Shown here piece after piece: positions 8,423 to 17,970 of a stretch of DNA of 64,000 bases. Positions within the stretch are counted from its first letter, which is position 1, and each line of letters begins with the position of its first letter. Origin of the DNA: Paraburkholderia antibiotica. GTDB lineage: Bacteria > Pseudomonadota > Gammaproteobacteria > Burkholderiales > Burkholderiaceae. A model generated the notes under the pieces. It was not told the origin of the DNA and searched no databases. It saw only the letters and a program-made list of their open reading frames with translations. The DNA is taken from contig NZ_JABBFZ010000001.1 in NCBI RefSeq assembly GCF_012927125.1, positions 620,001 to 684,000 on the forward strand, in the 5' to 3' direction. The position numbers and the translations under genes are program-made.

Positions 8423-8524
8423 TGCGCAACGGCGCGACCGCACATTCGGGCGTGTGCCGACCCGACGCCGCTTCATCCGCTTCATCCAATTCGTTCGACC
8501 CACCGCCGATCCATCCCGCCAGCC

Positions 8525-9961
8525 GTGAAACTCTACGAAAAACTCGCCGACGAAATTACCGAAGCCGTGCGCCGCGGCGTATTCGCGGCCGGCGAGCGGA
8601 TTGCGTCGGTGCGTCAGGCGAGCCAGCAGCACGGCGTCAGCATCAAGACCGTGCTGCACGCGTATGCGTTGCTGGAGAGCCGCGGCATCGTCGAGACGCG
8701 GCCGCAGTCGGGCTATTTCGTGCGCGACGCGGCTGCGAAGGCGCTCGCGCCGGCGTCCGCCGCGACGCGCGCGGGCCGCAAGTCCACGCCGCCGCAACCG
8801 GCGCCGGCCACCGTCGACGTGAGCCGGCTGGTGCTGTCGACGTTGCGCAGCATCCGCGCGCACGACGCCGTGCCGTTCGGCTCGCCGTATCCAGATCCGT
8901 CGCTGTTCCCGTGGCGGCGCATCAACCAGTACGCGAACGCGATCGCGCGGCGGCACGCGAGCTGGAACCTGATCGACGATCTGCCGCCCGGCAATCCGGA
9001 GTTGATCCGGCAGATCGCGCGGCGCTACGCGGAAAACGGCCTGCCGGTCGATCCGGGCGAGATCGTCATCACGCTCGGCGCGACCGAGGCGATCAACCTG
9101 AGCCTGCAGGCGGTCGCGAAGCCGGGCGACACGGTCGCGGTCGAGTCGCCGACCTACTACGCGATGCTGCACGCGATCGAGCGTCTCGGCATGCGCGCGA
9201 TCGAGGTGACCACGCATCCGGTCGACGGCATCGACATCGACGCGCTCGCCACGGTGATCGCACGGCAGAAGATCGCCGCCTGCATGGTGATGCCGAACTT
9301 CCAGAATCCGCTCGGCTTTTGCATGTCCGACGAGCGCAAGCGCCAACTGGTCGAGCTGCTCGCCGCGCACGAGATTCCGGCGATCGAAAACGACGTCTAC
9401 CAGGAGCTTTATTTCGGCGACACGCGGCCGTCGACGCTGAAGACCTTCGATAAAAACGGCCTCGTGCTGCACTGTGCGTCGTTTTCGAAGAGCCTGAGCG
9501 CGTCGTACCGGATCGGCTGGGCGTTGCCGGGGCGTTATCGCGCGCAGTTCGAGAAGCTGAAATTCCTGAACACGCTGACGACGCCGTCGGTGCCGCAGGT
9601 CGCGCTTGCCGATTATTTGCGCCAGGACGGCTACGATCGTCATCTGCGGCACTTGCGCCGCGTGTACCGGCAGCAGGCGAGCATCATGAGCGCGCTGGTG
9701 CTGCGCTTCTTTCCGGTCGGCACGCGCGTGTCGACGCCGCAAGGCGGCTACGTGCTGTGGGTCGAACTGCCAGCGCGGGTCGATGCGATGCGGCTGTATC
9801 AGGCGGCGCTTGCGCGCGGCATCACGGTCGGGCCGGGCATGATGTTTTCGACGCGCAACGACTATCGACACTTCATCCGCCTCAACTACAGCTATCCGTG
9901 GATCGCGCAGGCGGAGGCCGCGCTGAAGACGCTCGGCGAGCTGGTGACGGCGATGGCGTGA
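8525..9961 (+). CDS. MocR/GntR-type regulator with aminotransferase domain
   Basis: 478 residues with a GntR winged helix at 1-68 (RIASVRQASQQHGVSIKTV recognition region) joined by an Ala/Arg/Pro linker to a fold-type I aminotransferase domain (about 100-475). The pyridoxal-phosphate lysine is Lys322 in the SFSKSLS motif, and the NFQNPLG and NDVYQEL motifs are intact. This is the MocR class, in which PLP chemistry controls DNA binding. It begins as GTG and faces the YdeP-type oxidoreductase gene, so that gene is the likely target. The effector amino acid or vitamin form is unknown. Confidence 0.92.
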   Translation: MKLYEKLADEITEAVRRGVFAAGERIASVRQASQQHGVSIKTVLHAYALLESRGIVETRPQSGYFVRDAAAKALAPASAATRAGRKSTPPQPAPATVDVSRLVLSTLRSIRAHDAVPFGSPYPDPSLFPWRRINQYANAIARRHASWNLIDDLPPGNPELIRQIARRYAENGLPVDPGEIVITLGATEAINLSLQAVAKPGDTVAVESPTYYAMLHAIERLGMRAIEVTTHPVDGIDIDALATVIARQKIAACMVMPNFQNPLGFCMSDERKRQLVELLAAHEIPAIENDVYQELYFGDTRPSTLKTFDKNGLVLHCASFSKSLSASYRIGWALPGRYRAQFEKLKFLNTLTTPSVPQVALADYLRQDGYDRHLRHLRRVYRQQASIMSALVLRFFPVGTRVSTPQGGYVLWVELPARVDAMRLYQAALARGITVGPGMMFSTRNDYRHFIRLNYSYPWIAQAEAALKTLGELVTAMA

Positions 9962-10022
9962 GGTTGGGCAGATGGATGGGCTGGATTGCTGGATATGAAC
10001 GCAAGCGAACGAGGAGACCTGC

Positions 10023-10382
10023 ATGAATGACGACGATGACTTCGATCCGCAGCTTGTCGCGATCCTCGCGCAATTGTGGCGCGCGCAGCGCGAGTCGCCG
10101 GGGCGTGAGTGGTCGCTCGCGAAGCTGTCGAAGCAGTCGGGCGTACCGATGAGCAGCTTGCGGCGGCAGTTGACGGCGCTCGCGGACGGCGGTCTGGTGA
10201 ATACGCGGGTCAATGAGGATGGCACCGGCGTCGCCAGTCTCAGCGAGGTCGGCGAGGCGCTGTGCGCGGAGCTGTTCGGCGATGGCGGGGAGGGCGTGGT
10301 TGGCCTGGATGACGGTGACGAGGGGGAGGGCGGCGCGGGTGTCGCCGGCGATGGTTCAGAGCCGCCGCCGAGCGTGCACTGA
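10023..10382 (+). CDS. Small winged-helix DNA-binding protein
   Basis: 119 residues. Residues about 33-63 ([20 protein letters not shown] and following) form a helix-turn-helix with a short wing, in the style of MarR/ArsR-type regulators. The N terminus is acidic, and the C-terminal 35 residues are a Gly/Asp/Glu-rich disordered tail. It lies 61 bases after the MocR-like gene on the same strand, with GAGGAG before the start, so cotranscription is possible. The target is unknown. Confidence 0.65.
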   Translation: MNDDDDFDPQLVAILAQLWRAQRESPGREWSLAKLSKQSGVPMSSLRRQLTALADGGLVNTRVNEDGTGVASLSEVGEALCAELFGDGGEGVVGLDDGDEGEGGAGVAGDGSEPPPSVH

Positions 10383-10467
10383 TACGCGTTTCACCTGGCG
10401 CCGGCTCATGGCGGCGTTGTTTCCGTTTGGGCTTGCGAGCTGGATAAACCACCGCCCACCACCGCTC

Positions 10468-11034
10468 CTAATAACGTCCAGCACTCGCCTGAATTTCCGC
10501 ATCGGCAGCAGCCGCCGCCGACGTGTCTCGCGCGTCTAGCGTCGCCATGCCACAAAACCAGTCGCTCCCCGCCAGCCGATAGGTCCATTGACCGCCACGT
10601 TGCCCAATCACGCTCGCACATTGCTCATTGACAACAAGACCCGGATTGGCGGCCGTGCATTGCAGCGCGCGCGCATCGTTGCCGGTCGACGGCACCGCGT
10701 GGCGCGTGCCCATCGGCAAGCTCGCCAGCAACTGCTGCAATTCGTCGATGCGTGTCGCATACCATGCCAGCAAACACCCGGTATCGCGACAGTTTGCTTC
10801 GCGCCACGTCCATTTGCTGTCGCTGTCGTCGATAAAGGCGCGGCGCTGGGCGACCCGACGCCGCGCTTTCCAGTAGAGTTGGCCCAGCGTGTCGTCGAGC
10901 GCGGACAACGCCGGGTCGCCGCAGATCAGGCGTTCGGTCGGCGAGCGGCCGCGCTGGCAGTCGAAGCTCGTCGCGTCGGCGTACGGCGGCGCGAGCAGCA
11001 GTGCGGCGAGCAGAAGTGGGCGGAAAAGGTTCAT
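10468..11034 (-). CDS. Exported LprI/DUF1311-like protein
   Basis: 188 residues with a signal peptide (hydrophobic 5-20, cleavage near ADA before TSFDCQ). Residues 25-100 have the Cys-rich pattern of DUF1311/LprI proteins: FDCQRG, TERLICGDPALSALDDTLG, then W-REANC and a C-C helix. LprI of mycobacteria inhibits lysozyme; most family members are uncharacterised periplasmic proteins. The C-terminal part (110-188), with its own Cys pairs, is not recognised. A second LprI-like protein is encoded at 55603-56088, where it follows a lysozyme gene. Confidence 0.68.
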   Translation of the reverse strand: MNLFRPLLLAALLLAPPYADATSFDCQRGRSPTERLICGDPALSALDDTLGQLYWKARRRVAQRRAFIDDSDSKWTWREANCRDTGCLLAWYATRIDELQQLLASLPMGTRHAVPSTGNDARALQCTAANPGLVVNEQCASVIGQRGGQWTYRLAGSDWFCGMATLDARDTSAAAAADAEIQASAGRY

Positions 11035-11397
11035 GGGGTCCCGGCATTACGTCGATGATGGATGTCATCGATGATCGGTCGGTCGGGCGTCGTACGGACC
11101 CCCGAACAACGTGGCAGTTCGGTTGGGTCGTTACCAGATATTGCCGCGCGAAGCGTTTGTTGGCATGCGTCGTGCGTAAAACGGGCAGGTGGGCACGGCG
11201 GTGATGGAACGCCACGTGCGAAGGGCCGCGGAGCCGTAGTTCGGTTCGCATTTCGCCTGGTTCGCATGTCATATAACCGCCGCAGCGTCTATATATAAGA
11301 AGTAGGGGCACATAAGCGGCATGCGAACAACATCAGCAGGACCGAAGCAGCACAGACGCCGGCTAGCTCAAAAGCGGCTTTCAAAACGGGAGCAGGA
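11035..11397. other. Divergent intergenic region
   Basis: This gap separates the LprI-like gene from the SH3-domain gene. An AT-rich TATATATAAG at 11290-11299, about 100 bases before the SH3 gene, is a plausible -10 region. GGGAGCAGG at 11389-11397 gives the SH3 gene a good ribosome site. Confidence 0.45.
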
Positions 11398-12348
11398 ATG
11401 AAACAAAAACTCGTGCTGGGTTTTTATTTTGCGGCGGGACTGATGGCGCTGCCCGCCGCGGCCAATGCGCAATCGCAGGCCTATACGACGAGTCGGGTCA
11501 ACGTGCGCGCGGGTCCCGCATCCGACTACCCGATCGTCACGCAACTACCGGGCGGCGTCCCGGTGACAGTGATGGGCTGTCTCGGCAACTACCAGTGGTG
11601 CGACATCGCCGCGCCGAATCTGCGCGGCTGGGTGTATGCGTCGCGCCTCAGTTCGCCGTATCAAGGCGGCAACGTACCGCTGATGAACTACGGCGCCGCG
11701 ATCGGTCTGCCGATCCTCGCGTTTTCGATCTCCGATTACTGGGGCAACTATTATCGCGGCCAGCCCTGGTACGGCCAGCAATCGCGCTGGTCGCACCATC
11801 GGCCGCCTCCGCCGCCGCGACCCGGCGCTGGGCATCCGCCGAACTGGCGGCCGCTGCCGGGGAATGTGGGCGGCCCGCCGGGCAATGTCGGCGGACGGCC
11901 GCCGGGTGGACCGCCTCCCGGTAACGTCGGCGGACGGCCTCCGGGCAACGTGGGTGGTCGGCCTCCCGGCAACGAAGGCGGCCGACCGCCTGGCAATGCC
12001 GGTGGACGTCCTCCCGGCGCGCAGCAGCCGGGCAATCCGGGCGGACGGCCACCGGGCGGCCCTCCGGGTAATGCCGACGGCGGCCGTCCTCCTGGCGGAG
12101 CACAAGGCGGCGGTGGCCGTCCCCCGGGCGGAGGCGCGCAGCAAGGCGGCGGTGGCCGTCCACCAGGTGGAGGCGCCCAGCAAGGCGGCGGTGGCCGTCC
12201 CCCGGGCGGAGGCACCCAGCAAGGTGGCGGTGGTCGGCCACCGGGCGGTGGTGCGCAGCAAGGTGGCGGCGGCAACCGTCCGCAAGGCGGCCCCCAAGGC
12301 GGCGGTGGTGGCGGCGGACCCCGTCCTCCGGGCGGCGGCAACAACTGA
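11398..12348 (+). CDS. Exported SH3b-domain protein with Gly/Pro-rich repeat tail
   Basis: 316 residues. A signal peptide (1-24, cleavage at ANA before QSQ) precedes a bacterial SH3 domain (about 27-85; TSRVNVRAGPASDYPIV and GWVYASRL are typical). A hydrophobic loop (about 96-125) follows, and the C-terminal 180 residues are near-perfect repeats of GGRPPGN and then GGGRPPGGGAQQ. Such SH3b proteins are periplasmic or surface associated and may touch peptidoglycan. The repeat tail is probably disordered and prone to length change. It stands alone on its strand, apart from the diguanylate cyclase gene 276 bases downstream. Confidence 0.8.
   Translation: MKQKLVLGFYFAAGLMALPAAANAQSQAYTTSRVNVRAGPASDYPIVTQLPGGVPVTVMGCLGNYQWCDIAAPNLRGWVYASRLSSPYQGGNVPLMNYGAAIGLPILAFSISDYWGNYYRGQPWYGQQSRWSHHRPPPPPRPGAGHPPNWRPLPGNVGGPPGNVGGRPPGGPPPGNVGGRPPGNVGGRPPGNEGGRPPGNAGGRPPGAQQPGNPGGRPPGGPPGNADGGRPPGGAQGGGGRPPGGGAQQGGGGRPPGGGAQQGGGGRPPGGGTQQGGGGRPPGGGAQQGGGGNRPQGGPQGGGGGGGPRPPGGGNN
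11836..12345. repeat. Coding repeat array, Gly-Gly-Arg-Pro-Pro-Gly units
   Basis: Imperfect units of about 24 bases (encoding GN-GGRPPG) pass into 36-base units (encoding GGGRPPGGGAQQ) that repeat four times near 12110-12260. The long units are nearly identical, which favours slippage or recombination. All changes are in multiples of three. Confidence 0.85.
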
Positions 12349-12624
12349 AACTGAAGCGGCGCCTACGCGCAGATGGCAGACTGGCGGGCAGAGGGAGCAA
12401 GCCCGCCAGCCGGCGTTGAGCCGTGCCTGAACGTCGTCAGCCCGCAGGCGCGGCCCGCTTGCCGCGAGTCGCCGATCACCGCCGTTTCCTGTCGACCGAC
12501 GCTTGTCCGCTTCATCCCGTTACCCTTCGCACGTCGTGCGCTATGGATTTTTGAGATGAATTCGCGTAAACCCCGGTGCGCCGCGTACACTAACTTGCCG
12601 ATGTCGGGTTGGGGGGGCGCATCC

Positions 12625-14940
12625 ATGATGAGCGAAGCGACAACAAGTGGCACGACGGCAGCCGCGCCGGAAGGCGCTCGCTACCGGCCGGAGCGGGCCG
12701 AGGAGGTGCTCGCGTCCGAGCGCAGCGTATTGCGGCTGATCACCCGCAACACGCCGTTGCCCGAACTGCTCGACGAAGTCTGCCGCCGCGCCGAGGCGCT
12801 GCTCGGCGACGGCGCGTCCTGTTCGATCCTGCTGCTCGATCCCGACGGCCGTCATATGCACGTCGGCGGCGCGCCGTCGCTGCCGCCCGCGTTGAGCGCC
12901 GCGGTCGACGGCGCCGAGATCGGTCCGGGTATCGGCTCGTGCGGCACCGCGATGCACGAGCGGCGTCTCGTGATCGCCGACGACATCGAAACCGATCCGC
13001 TGTGGGAAAACTTCCGCCATCTCGCGTTGCCGTACGGTCTGCGCGCGTGCTGGTCGGTGCCGTTCGAGAACGACGTCGGCCTCGTGCTCGGCGCGTTCGC
13101 CGTCTATTACGGCACCGTGCGTCGTCCGACGCCCGAGGAAGAAACGCTGCTGCGCGACATCGGCAGCAGCGTCGGCCTCGCGGTCCATCAGGACACGATG
13201 GCGCAGCGCCTCGCGCATAGCGAGGAGCGGCATCGGCTGGTGGTCGATCATCTGAGCGAAGGCATCGTCGTGCAGTCGCGCACCGGCCTCGTGCTCGCCT
13301 GCAATCCGAGTGCGCAACGCATGCTGCGCGCGAGGCCGCAAATCGTCGGCTGCCATATCGATACGCTGATCTCCCGCGCGTTCAGCGAGGACGGCAGCCT
13401 GATCAACTACGGCGACCGCCCGGTCGTGCGGGTCTTCGCGACCGGCAAGTCGCTGCTCGGCGTGACGGTGGGCATTGAGCTGAGCGGCGGCGAGATCGTG
13501 TGGATCACCGAAAACGTTGTGCCGATCCTGCGGCCCGGCGAGAGCGAGCCCGACTCGGTGCTGATTTCGTTTTCCGACATTGGTCCGGTGCGCGAGGCGC
13601 AGCGCCAGCTGAAGTTTCTCGCCACCCGCGATTCGCTGACGGGCCTCTACAACCGCGCGTATGTGACCGAGCGGATGCGCGATCTGTTCGCGTCGCGCGA
13701 TGCGGGGGACGGCAGCGGCGGATGCGCGAGCGTCGCCGTGCTGTTCGTCGATCTCGACGGCTTCAAGAAGGTCAACGATACCGCTGGCCACGAAGCCGGC
13801 GACACGCTGCTGTGCAGCGTCGCCGAGCGGCTGTCGGCCTGCGTCGGGCGCGGCGATACGCTCGCGCGCGTCGGCGGCGACGAATTCGTGATTCTCGCCA
13901 GCGCGTACGGCAACACCGGCGAGCTGATCGGGCTCGCGCACCGGATCCTCGACATGATCGCGGTGCCGTTCGCGGTGGCCGGCAACGAGTACTACCTGGG
14001 CGCGTCGATCGGCATCAGCCTGTTTCCCGAGGACGGTCTCGACGTCGCGACGCTGATGCGCAACGCCGACTCGGCGATGTATCACGCGAAGCAGCGCGGC
14101 CGCAACAACTTCCAGTTCTTCACCGCCGAGCTGAACCGGCATCTGCAGCGTCGCTTCACGATCGAGCAGTCGCTGCGGCGCGCGCTCGCCGCCGACGAGC
14201 TGAGCCTCGTATACCAGCCGATCGTCGACAGCCAGAGCGGCCTCACGATCGGCGCGGAGGCGCTCCTGCGCTGGTACAACAACGAGCTCGGCAACGTGTC
14301 ACCCGGCGAATTCATCCCGGTTGCCGAGGACGCGGGGCTGATCGGCGAGATCGGCGACTGGGTGCTCGCGCACGCGTGCGAGCAGGTCGCGCAATGGCGG
14401 CGCACGCTCGCGCCGCATCTGATCGTCGCGGTGAATCTGTCGCCGCGGCAATTCAACGACGGGCTGCTCGAGCGCATCGAGCGCTGTCTCGTGCAGTCGG
14501 GGCTCGAGCCGGCCGCGCTCGAACTCGAGATCACCGAGCGTCTGCTGATGAGCGACAGCGACACCGTGCTGCCGATGCTGAGCGCGCTCAGCGCGATGGG
14601 CGTGCGCATCTCCGTCGACGACTTCGGCACTGGTTATTCGTCGCTGTCATATCTGAAGCGCTTTCCGCTACATAACCTGAAGATCGACCGGTCGTTTGTC
14701 GCCGGACTGCCCGATCATCGCGATTCGATCGCGATCACCCAGGCGGTCGTCGCGATGGCGCATTCGCTTGGCATGAACGTGACCGCGGAGGGCGTGGAGA
14801 CGGCCGAGCAGGCGGCGTTTCTGCGCGCGATCGATTGCGACAAGCAGCAGGGCTATCTGTACAGCCGGCCGGTCGGCGCGAGCGCGTATGCGCGCCGGCT
14901 CTACGACGCGCGGGCGATCGGCATGGCGAAGGCGTCCTGA
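12625..14940 (+). CDS. GAF-PAS-GGDEF-EAL cyclic-di-GMP enzyme
   Basis: 771 residues from ATG 12625, which has GGGGGGG (12610-12616) just upstream; the open frame extends further but without family-like sequence. Domains in order: GAF (about 30-185), PAS (about 200-320), GGDEF (motif GGDEF at 417-421) and EAL (Glu545-Ala-Leu). Both catalytic signatures are intact, including ELEITE, DDFGTGYSSLSYLKRF and AEGVET in the EAL domain, so both synthesis and breakdown of cyclic di-GMP are possible. The classical RxxD inhibitory site before GGDEF is not present. There is no membrane segment, so it is a cytoplasmic sensor; the GAF or PAS ligand is unknown. Confidence 0.93.
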   Translation: MMSEATTSGTTAAAPEGARYRPERAEEVLASERSVLRLITRNTPLPELLDEVCRRAEALLGDGASCSILLLDPDGRHMHVGGAPSLPPALSAAVDGAEIGPGIGSCGTAMHERRLVIADDIETDPLWENFRHLALPYGLRACWSVPFENDVGLVLGAFAVYYGTVRRPTPEEETLLRDIGSSVGLAVHQDTMAQRLAHSEERHRLVVDHLSEGIVVQSRTGLVLACNPSAQRMLRARPQIVGCHIDTLISRAFSEDGSLINYGDRPVVRVFATGKSLLGVTVGIELSGGEIVWITENVVPILRPGESEPDSVLISFSDIGPVREAQRQLKFLATRDSLTGLYNRAYVTERMRDLFASRDAGDGSGGCASVAVLFVDLDGFKKVNDTAGHEAGDTLLCSVAERLSACVGRGDTLARVGGDEFVILASAYGNTGELIGLAHRILDMIAVPFAVAGNEYYLGASIGISLFPEDGLDVATLMRNADSAMYHAKQRGRNNFQFFTAELNRHLQRRFTIEQSLRRALAADELSLVYQPIVDSQSGLTIGAEALLRWYNNELGNVSPGEFIPVAEDAGLIGEIGDWVLAHACEQVAQWRRTLAPHLIVAVNLSPRQFNDGLLERIERCLVQSGLEPAALELEITERLLMSDSDTVLPMLSALSAMGVRISVDDFGTGYSSLSYLKRFPLHNLKIDRSFVAGLPDHRDSIAITQAVVAMAHSLGMNVTAEGVETAEQAAFLRAIDCDKQQGYLYSRPVGASAYARRLYDARAIGMAKAS

Positions 14941-15090
14941 GCCGATTGTTTTAGCCGATTGTTCGGATTGCCGGACAACTGACTTCGCGACGCCGCTATT
15001 TATCGGCGGCGACGCGCTCCCTAGAATTGCTCCCATCGAAACGGTCAAGTGTGTGCGATGCCGAAGCGGCGTCGCGCGATGGGAGTCGTC

Positions 15091-15279
15091 ATGTCGGAGT
15101 TGATCAGGAACCAGCTTTATCGGCCGTCGGTCGTGTTGCCGATGGTTGCGCTCATGCAGGTGATGGTGTCGCAGGATTTCAATCTCGGCCAGGTCGGCTG
15201 GGTGTTCGCCACGCGCGGTGCGCAGGCGGCGCTGCAGCGTTCGCGCGCGTTGATCTGCGCGGTTCACTGCCACGCGTGA
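15091..15279 (+). CDS. Small hypothetical protein
   Basis: 62 residues beginning MSELIRNQLYRP, preceded by GGGAG five bases before the ATG. It has one apolar stretch (about 13-24) but no clear membrane helix. I do not recognise a family. The ribosome site is the main reason to list it; it could be a spurious frame. The disulfide oxidoreductase gene starts 147 bases downstream. Confidence 0.4.
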   Translation: MSELIRNQLYRPSVVLPMVALMQVMVSQDFNLGQVGWVFATRGAQAALQRSRALICAVHCHA

Positions 15280-15426
15280 GCTTGCCCGGAACGTAGCCGC
15301 TACGTAGGGGCCCCGTAGACAATCGACGAGGCACACCAGAAAGAAAGCGCCTACGCAATCGCGCATGGCAGCCCACGGCACAAAGCGTAAGATGCAACGA
15401 CCTGCACCCAGTCCGGGAGAGTTGCC

Positions 15427-16830
15427 ATGCCACAGCACTTCGACGCAGTCGTGATCGGTACCGGACAGGGCGGCTCGCCGCTCGCGGTACGCCTCGCCCG
15501 CAGCGGCCGGCAAACCGCGGTGATCGAGCGCGGCGATTTCGGCGGGACTTGCGTGAACGTCGGCTGCACGCCGACCAAATCGTATGTGGCGAGCGCCCGC
15601 GCGGCGCATGTCGCGCGTCATGCGGCCGAACTCGGCGTGCAGGTGGGCGGCTCGATTAGTGTCGATCTCGCGGCGGTCAAGGCGCGCAAGGACCGCATCA
15701 TCGGCGAGTCGCGCAGCGGCGTCGAAAAATGGCTGCGCGGCACCTCGAACCTCACCGTATTCAATGGCCACGCGCGCTTCACCGGCGCGCACACGCTCGC
15801 GATTACCGGGCGCGACGGCCAGTTGCTGCAGGAACTCAGCGCCGACGAAATCTTCATCAATACCGGCACACGCGCGATCGTGCCGCCGCTCGACGGCCTG
15901 CAGCGGATTACGTATTACACCAACTCGTCGCTGCTCGAACTGACCGACTTGCCGGAGCATCTGGCGATCGTCGGCGGCAGCTATATCGCGCTCGAATTCG
16001 CGCAGGTGTTTCGCCGCTTCGGCTGCCGCGTGAGCGTGCTGGTGCGCGGCGAGCGCGTGCTCAATCGCGAGGATGCGGATTTCGCGGAGTCGGTGCAGAA
16101 GGTGCTCGCGCGCGACGGCGTCGAGTTTCATTTCGGCGTGCAGCCGACGCGCGTCGAGCCGCATCCGCATCGCGCGAACGACGTGTGCATCGGCTTCGAG
16201 CAGAACATTCCGGCGATGGAAGCCTCGCACCTGCTGCTGGCAACCGGCCGCGCGCCGAATACCGACGACCTCGGTCTCGACGCCGCCGGCATCGAGACCG
16301 ACCGGCACGGGGTGATCGTCGTCGACGGCCAGTTGCGCACCAGCGTGAGCGGCGTGTGGGCGATCGGCGACGTCAACGGTCGCGGCGCGTTCACGCATAC
16401 CTCCTACGACGATTACCAGATCGTCGCGGCGAACCTGCTCGACGGCGGCGCGCGCAGCGTCGACACGCGGATCATGGCGTACGCGGTGTTCGTCGATCCG
16501 CCGCTCGCGCGCGTCGGTCTGTCGGAGACGGAGGTGCGCGACAGTGGCCGCGACGCGCTGATCGCGACGATGCCGATGTCGCGCGTGGGCCGCGCGCGCG
16601 AGCGCGGCGAAACCGCCGGCTTCATGAAGGTGCTCGCCGACGCGCACAGCAAACAGATACTCGGCGCGGCGATTCACGGCATCGAAGGCGACGAGGCGAT
16701 CCATACGTTCATCGACATCATGACGGCCGGCGCGCCGTACCCGACTTTGCAATACGCGATGCACGTGCATCCGACCATCAGCGAGCTGGTGCCGACGCTG
16801 CTCGACGGCTTGCAGCCGCTCAAGCGCTGA
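15427..16830 (+). CDS. FAD-dependent pyridine nucleotide-disulfide oxidoreductase
   Basis: 467 residues of the mercuric reductase/dihydrolipoamide dehydrogenase class. An N-terminal GTGQGGSPLA FAD-binding loop is followed by the redox pair Cys42-Cys47 in GGTCVNVGCTPTKS. An NAD(P)H-binding IVGGSYIALEFAQ motif lies near 180, a second FAD motif (GVWAIGDVNG) near 316, and the C-terminal dimer interface carries the HPTISE active-site histidine. It lacks the N-terminal heavy-metal domain and C-terminal Cys pair of MerA, so mercury is not a likely substrate. The physiological substrate is unknown. The GGGAG ribosome site precedes the ATG by 7 bases. Confidence 0.9.
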   Translation: MPQHFDAVVIGTGQGGSPLAVRLARSGRQTAVIERGDFGGTCVNVGCTPTKSYVASARAAHVARHAAELGVQVGGSISVDLAAVKARKDRIIGESRSGVEKWLRGTSNLTVFNGHARFTGAHTLAITGRDGQLLQELSADEIFINTGTRAIVPPLDGLQRITYYTNSSLLELTDLPEHLAIVGGSYIALEFAQVFRRFGCRVSVLVRGERVLNREDADFAESVQKVLARDGVEFHFGVQPTRVEPHPHRANDVCIGFEQNIPAMEASHLLLATGRAPNTDDLGLDAAGIETDRHGVIVVDGQLRTSVSGVWAIGDVNGRGAFTHTSYDDYQIVAANLLDGGARSVDTRIMAYAVFVDPPLARVGLSETEVRDSGRDALIATMPMSRVGRARERGETAGFMKVLADAHSKQILGAAIHGIEGDEAIHTFIDIMTAGAPYPTLQYAMHVHPTISELVPTLLDGLQPLKR

Positions 16831-16901
16831 TGAAGTCGCGCAGGTAGTTGCACAGGCTGTCGCGCATGCAGTCCCACACACGCGCGCCCGACAATACGAC
16901 C

Positions 16902-17276
16902 ATGTCACCTTCGCCGAAACAAGGCCGCCGCGGCGGTAATCTGTTCGTCTCCGTCGCCGGGCAGCAGACGGCACAGGCGACCGACGAGCAGTTCGACACG
17001 CTGATCGAGCAGGGCGGCGTGACGATCGAGCGGATCGTCTCGACCGGGCAGGCGAGCCCGGCCGGCTTCTGGTACGACAGCCCGCGCGCCGAATGGGTGG
17101 TGCTGCTGAGCGGCGCGGCGCTGCTCGAATTCGAGGGCGAGGCCGAGCCGCTGCGGATGGGACCCGGCGACCACGTGCTGATCGACGCCCATTGCCGCCA
17201 TCGCGTCGCGTGGACCAGCGACACCGGGCCGAGCGTGTGGCTCGCCGTGTATTACCCGCGCGACACGACGGCCTGA
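16902..17276 (+). CDS. Cupin-domain protein
   Basis: 124 residues forming one cupin beta-barrel. The central region has EWVVLLSGAALLEFEGE, then GPGDHVLIDAHCRHRVAW, which supplies the usual metal-binding His and Glu positions. This resembles the small cupin family often found near redox enzymes; the substrate is unknown. I chose the ATG at 16902 because the upstream part of the frame is not cupin-like. The gene begins 71 bases after the oxidoreductase, same strand. Confidence 0.78.
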   Translation: MSPSPKQGRRGGNLFVSVAGQQTAQATDEQFDTLIEQGGVTIERIVSTGQASPAGFWYDSPRAEWVVLLSGAALLEFEGEAEPLRMGPGDHVLIDAHCRHRVAWTSDTGPSVWLAVYYPRDTTA

Positions 17277-17392
17277 GCGGGCCATGCGCATCGACAAAGC
17301 GTCGCGCGATCATCGATAATCGGCAGCGGCGCGGCCCGTGCGCCGCACGCGGGCGGGCTGTGCGCCCCACCGCATTCATCACCGGGACTCGC

Positions 17393-17968
<576 letters not shown>

Positions 17969-17970
17969 GC

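Noticed and set aside
6712..9453. Long plus-strand open frame across the YdeP-type gene
   Set aside because: It is the antisense of a well-supported molybdoenzyme and has no family character.
11836..12345. CRISPR-like array
   Set aside because: The repeats are in-frame coding units without unique spacers and no cas gene is in the window.
15427..16830. Mercuric reductase
   Set aside because: It lacks the heavy-metal N-terminal domain and the C-terminal vicinal Cys pair; no mer genes are nearby.
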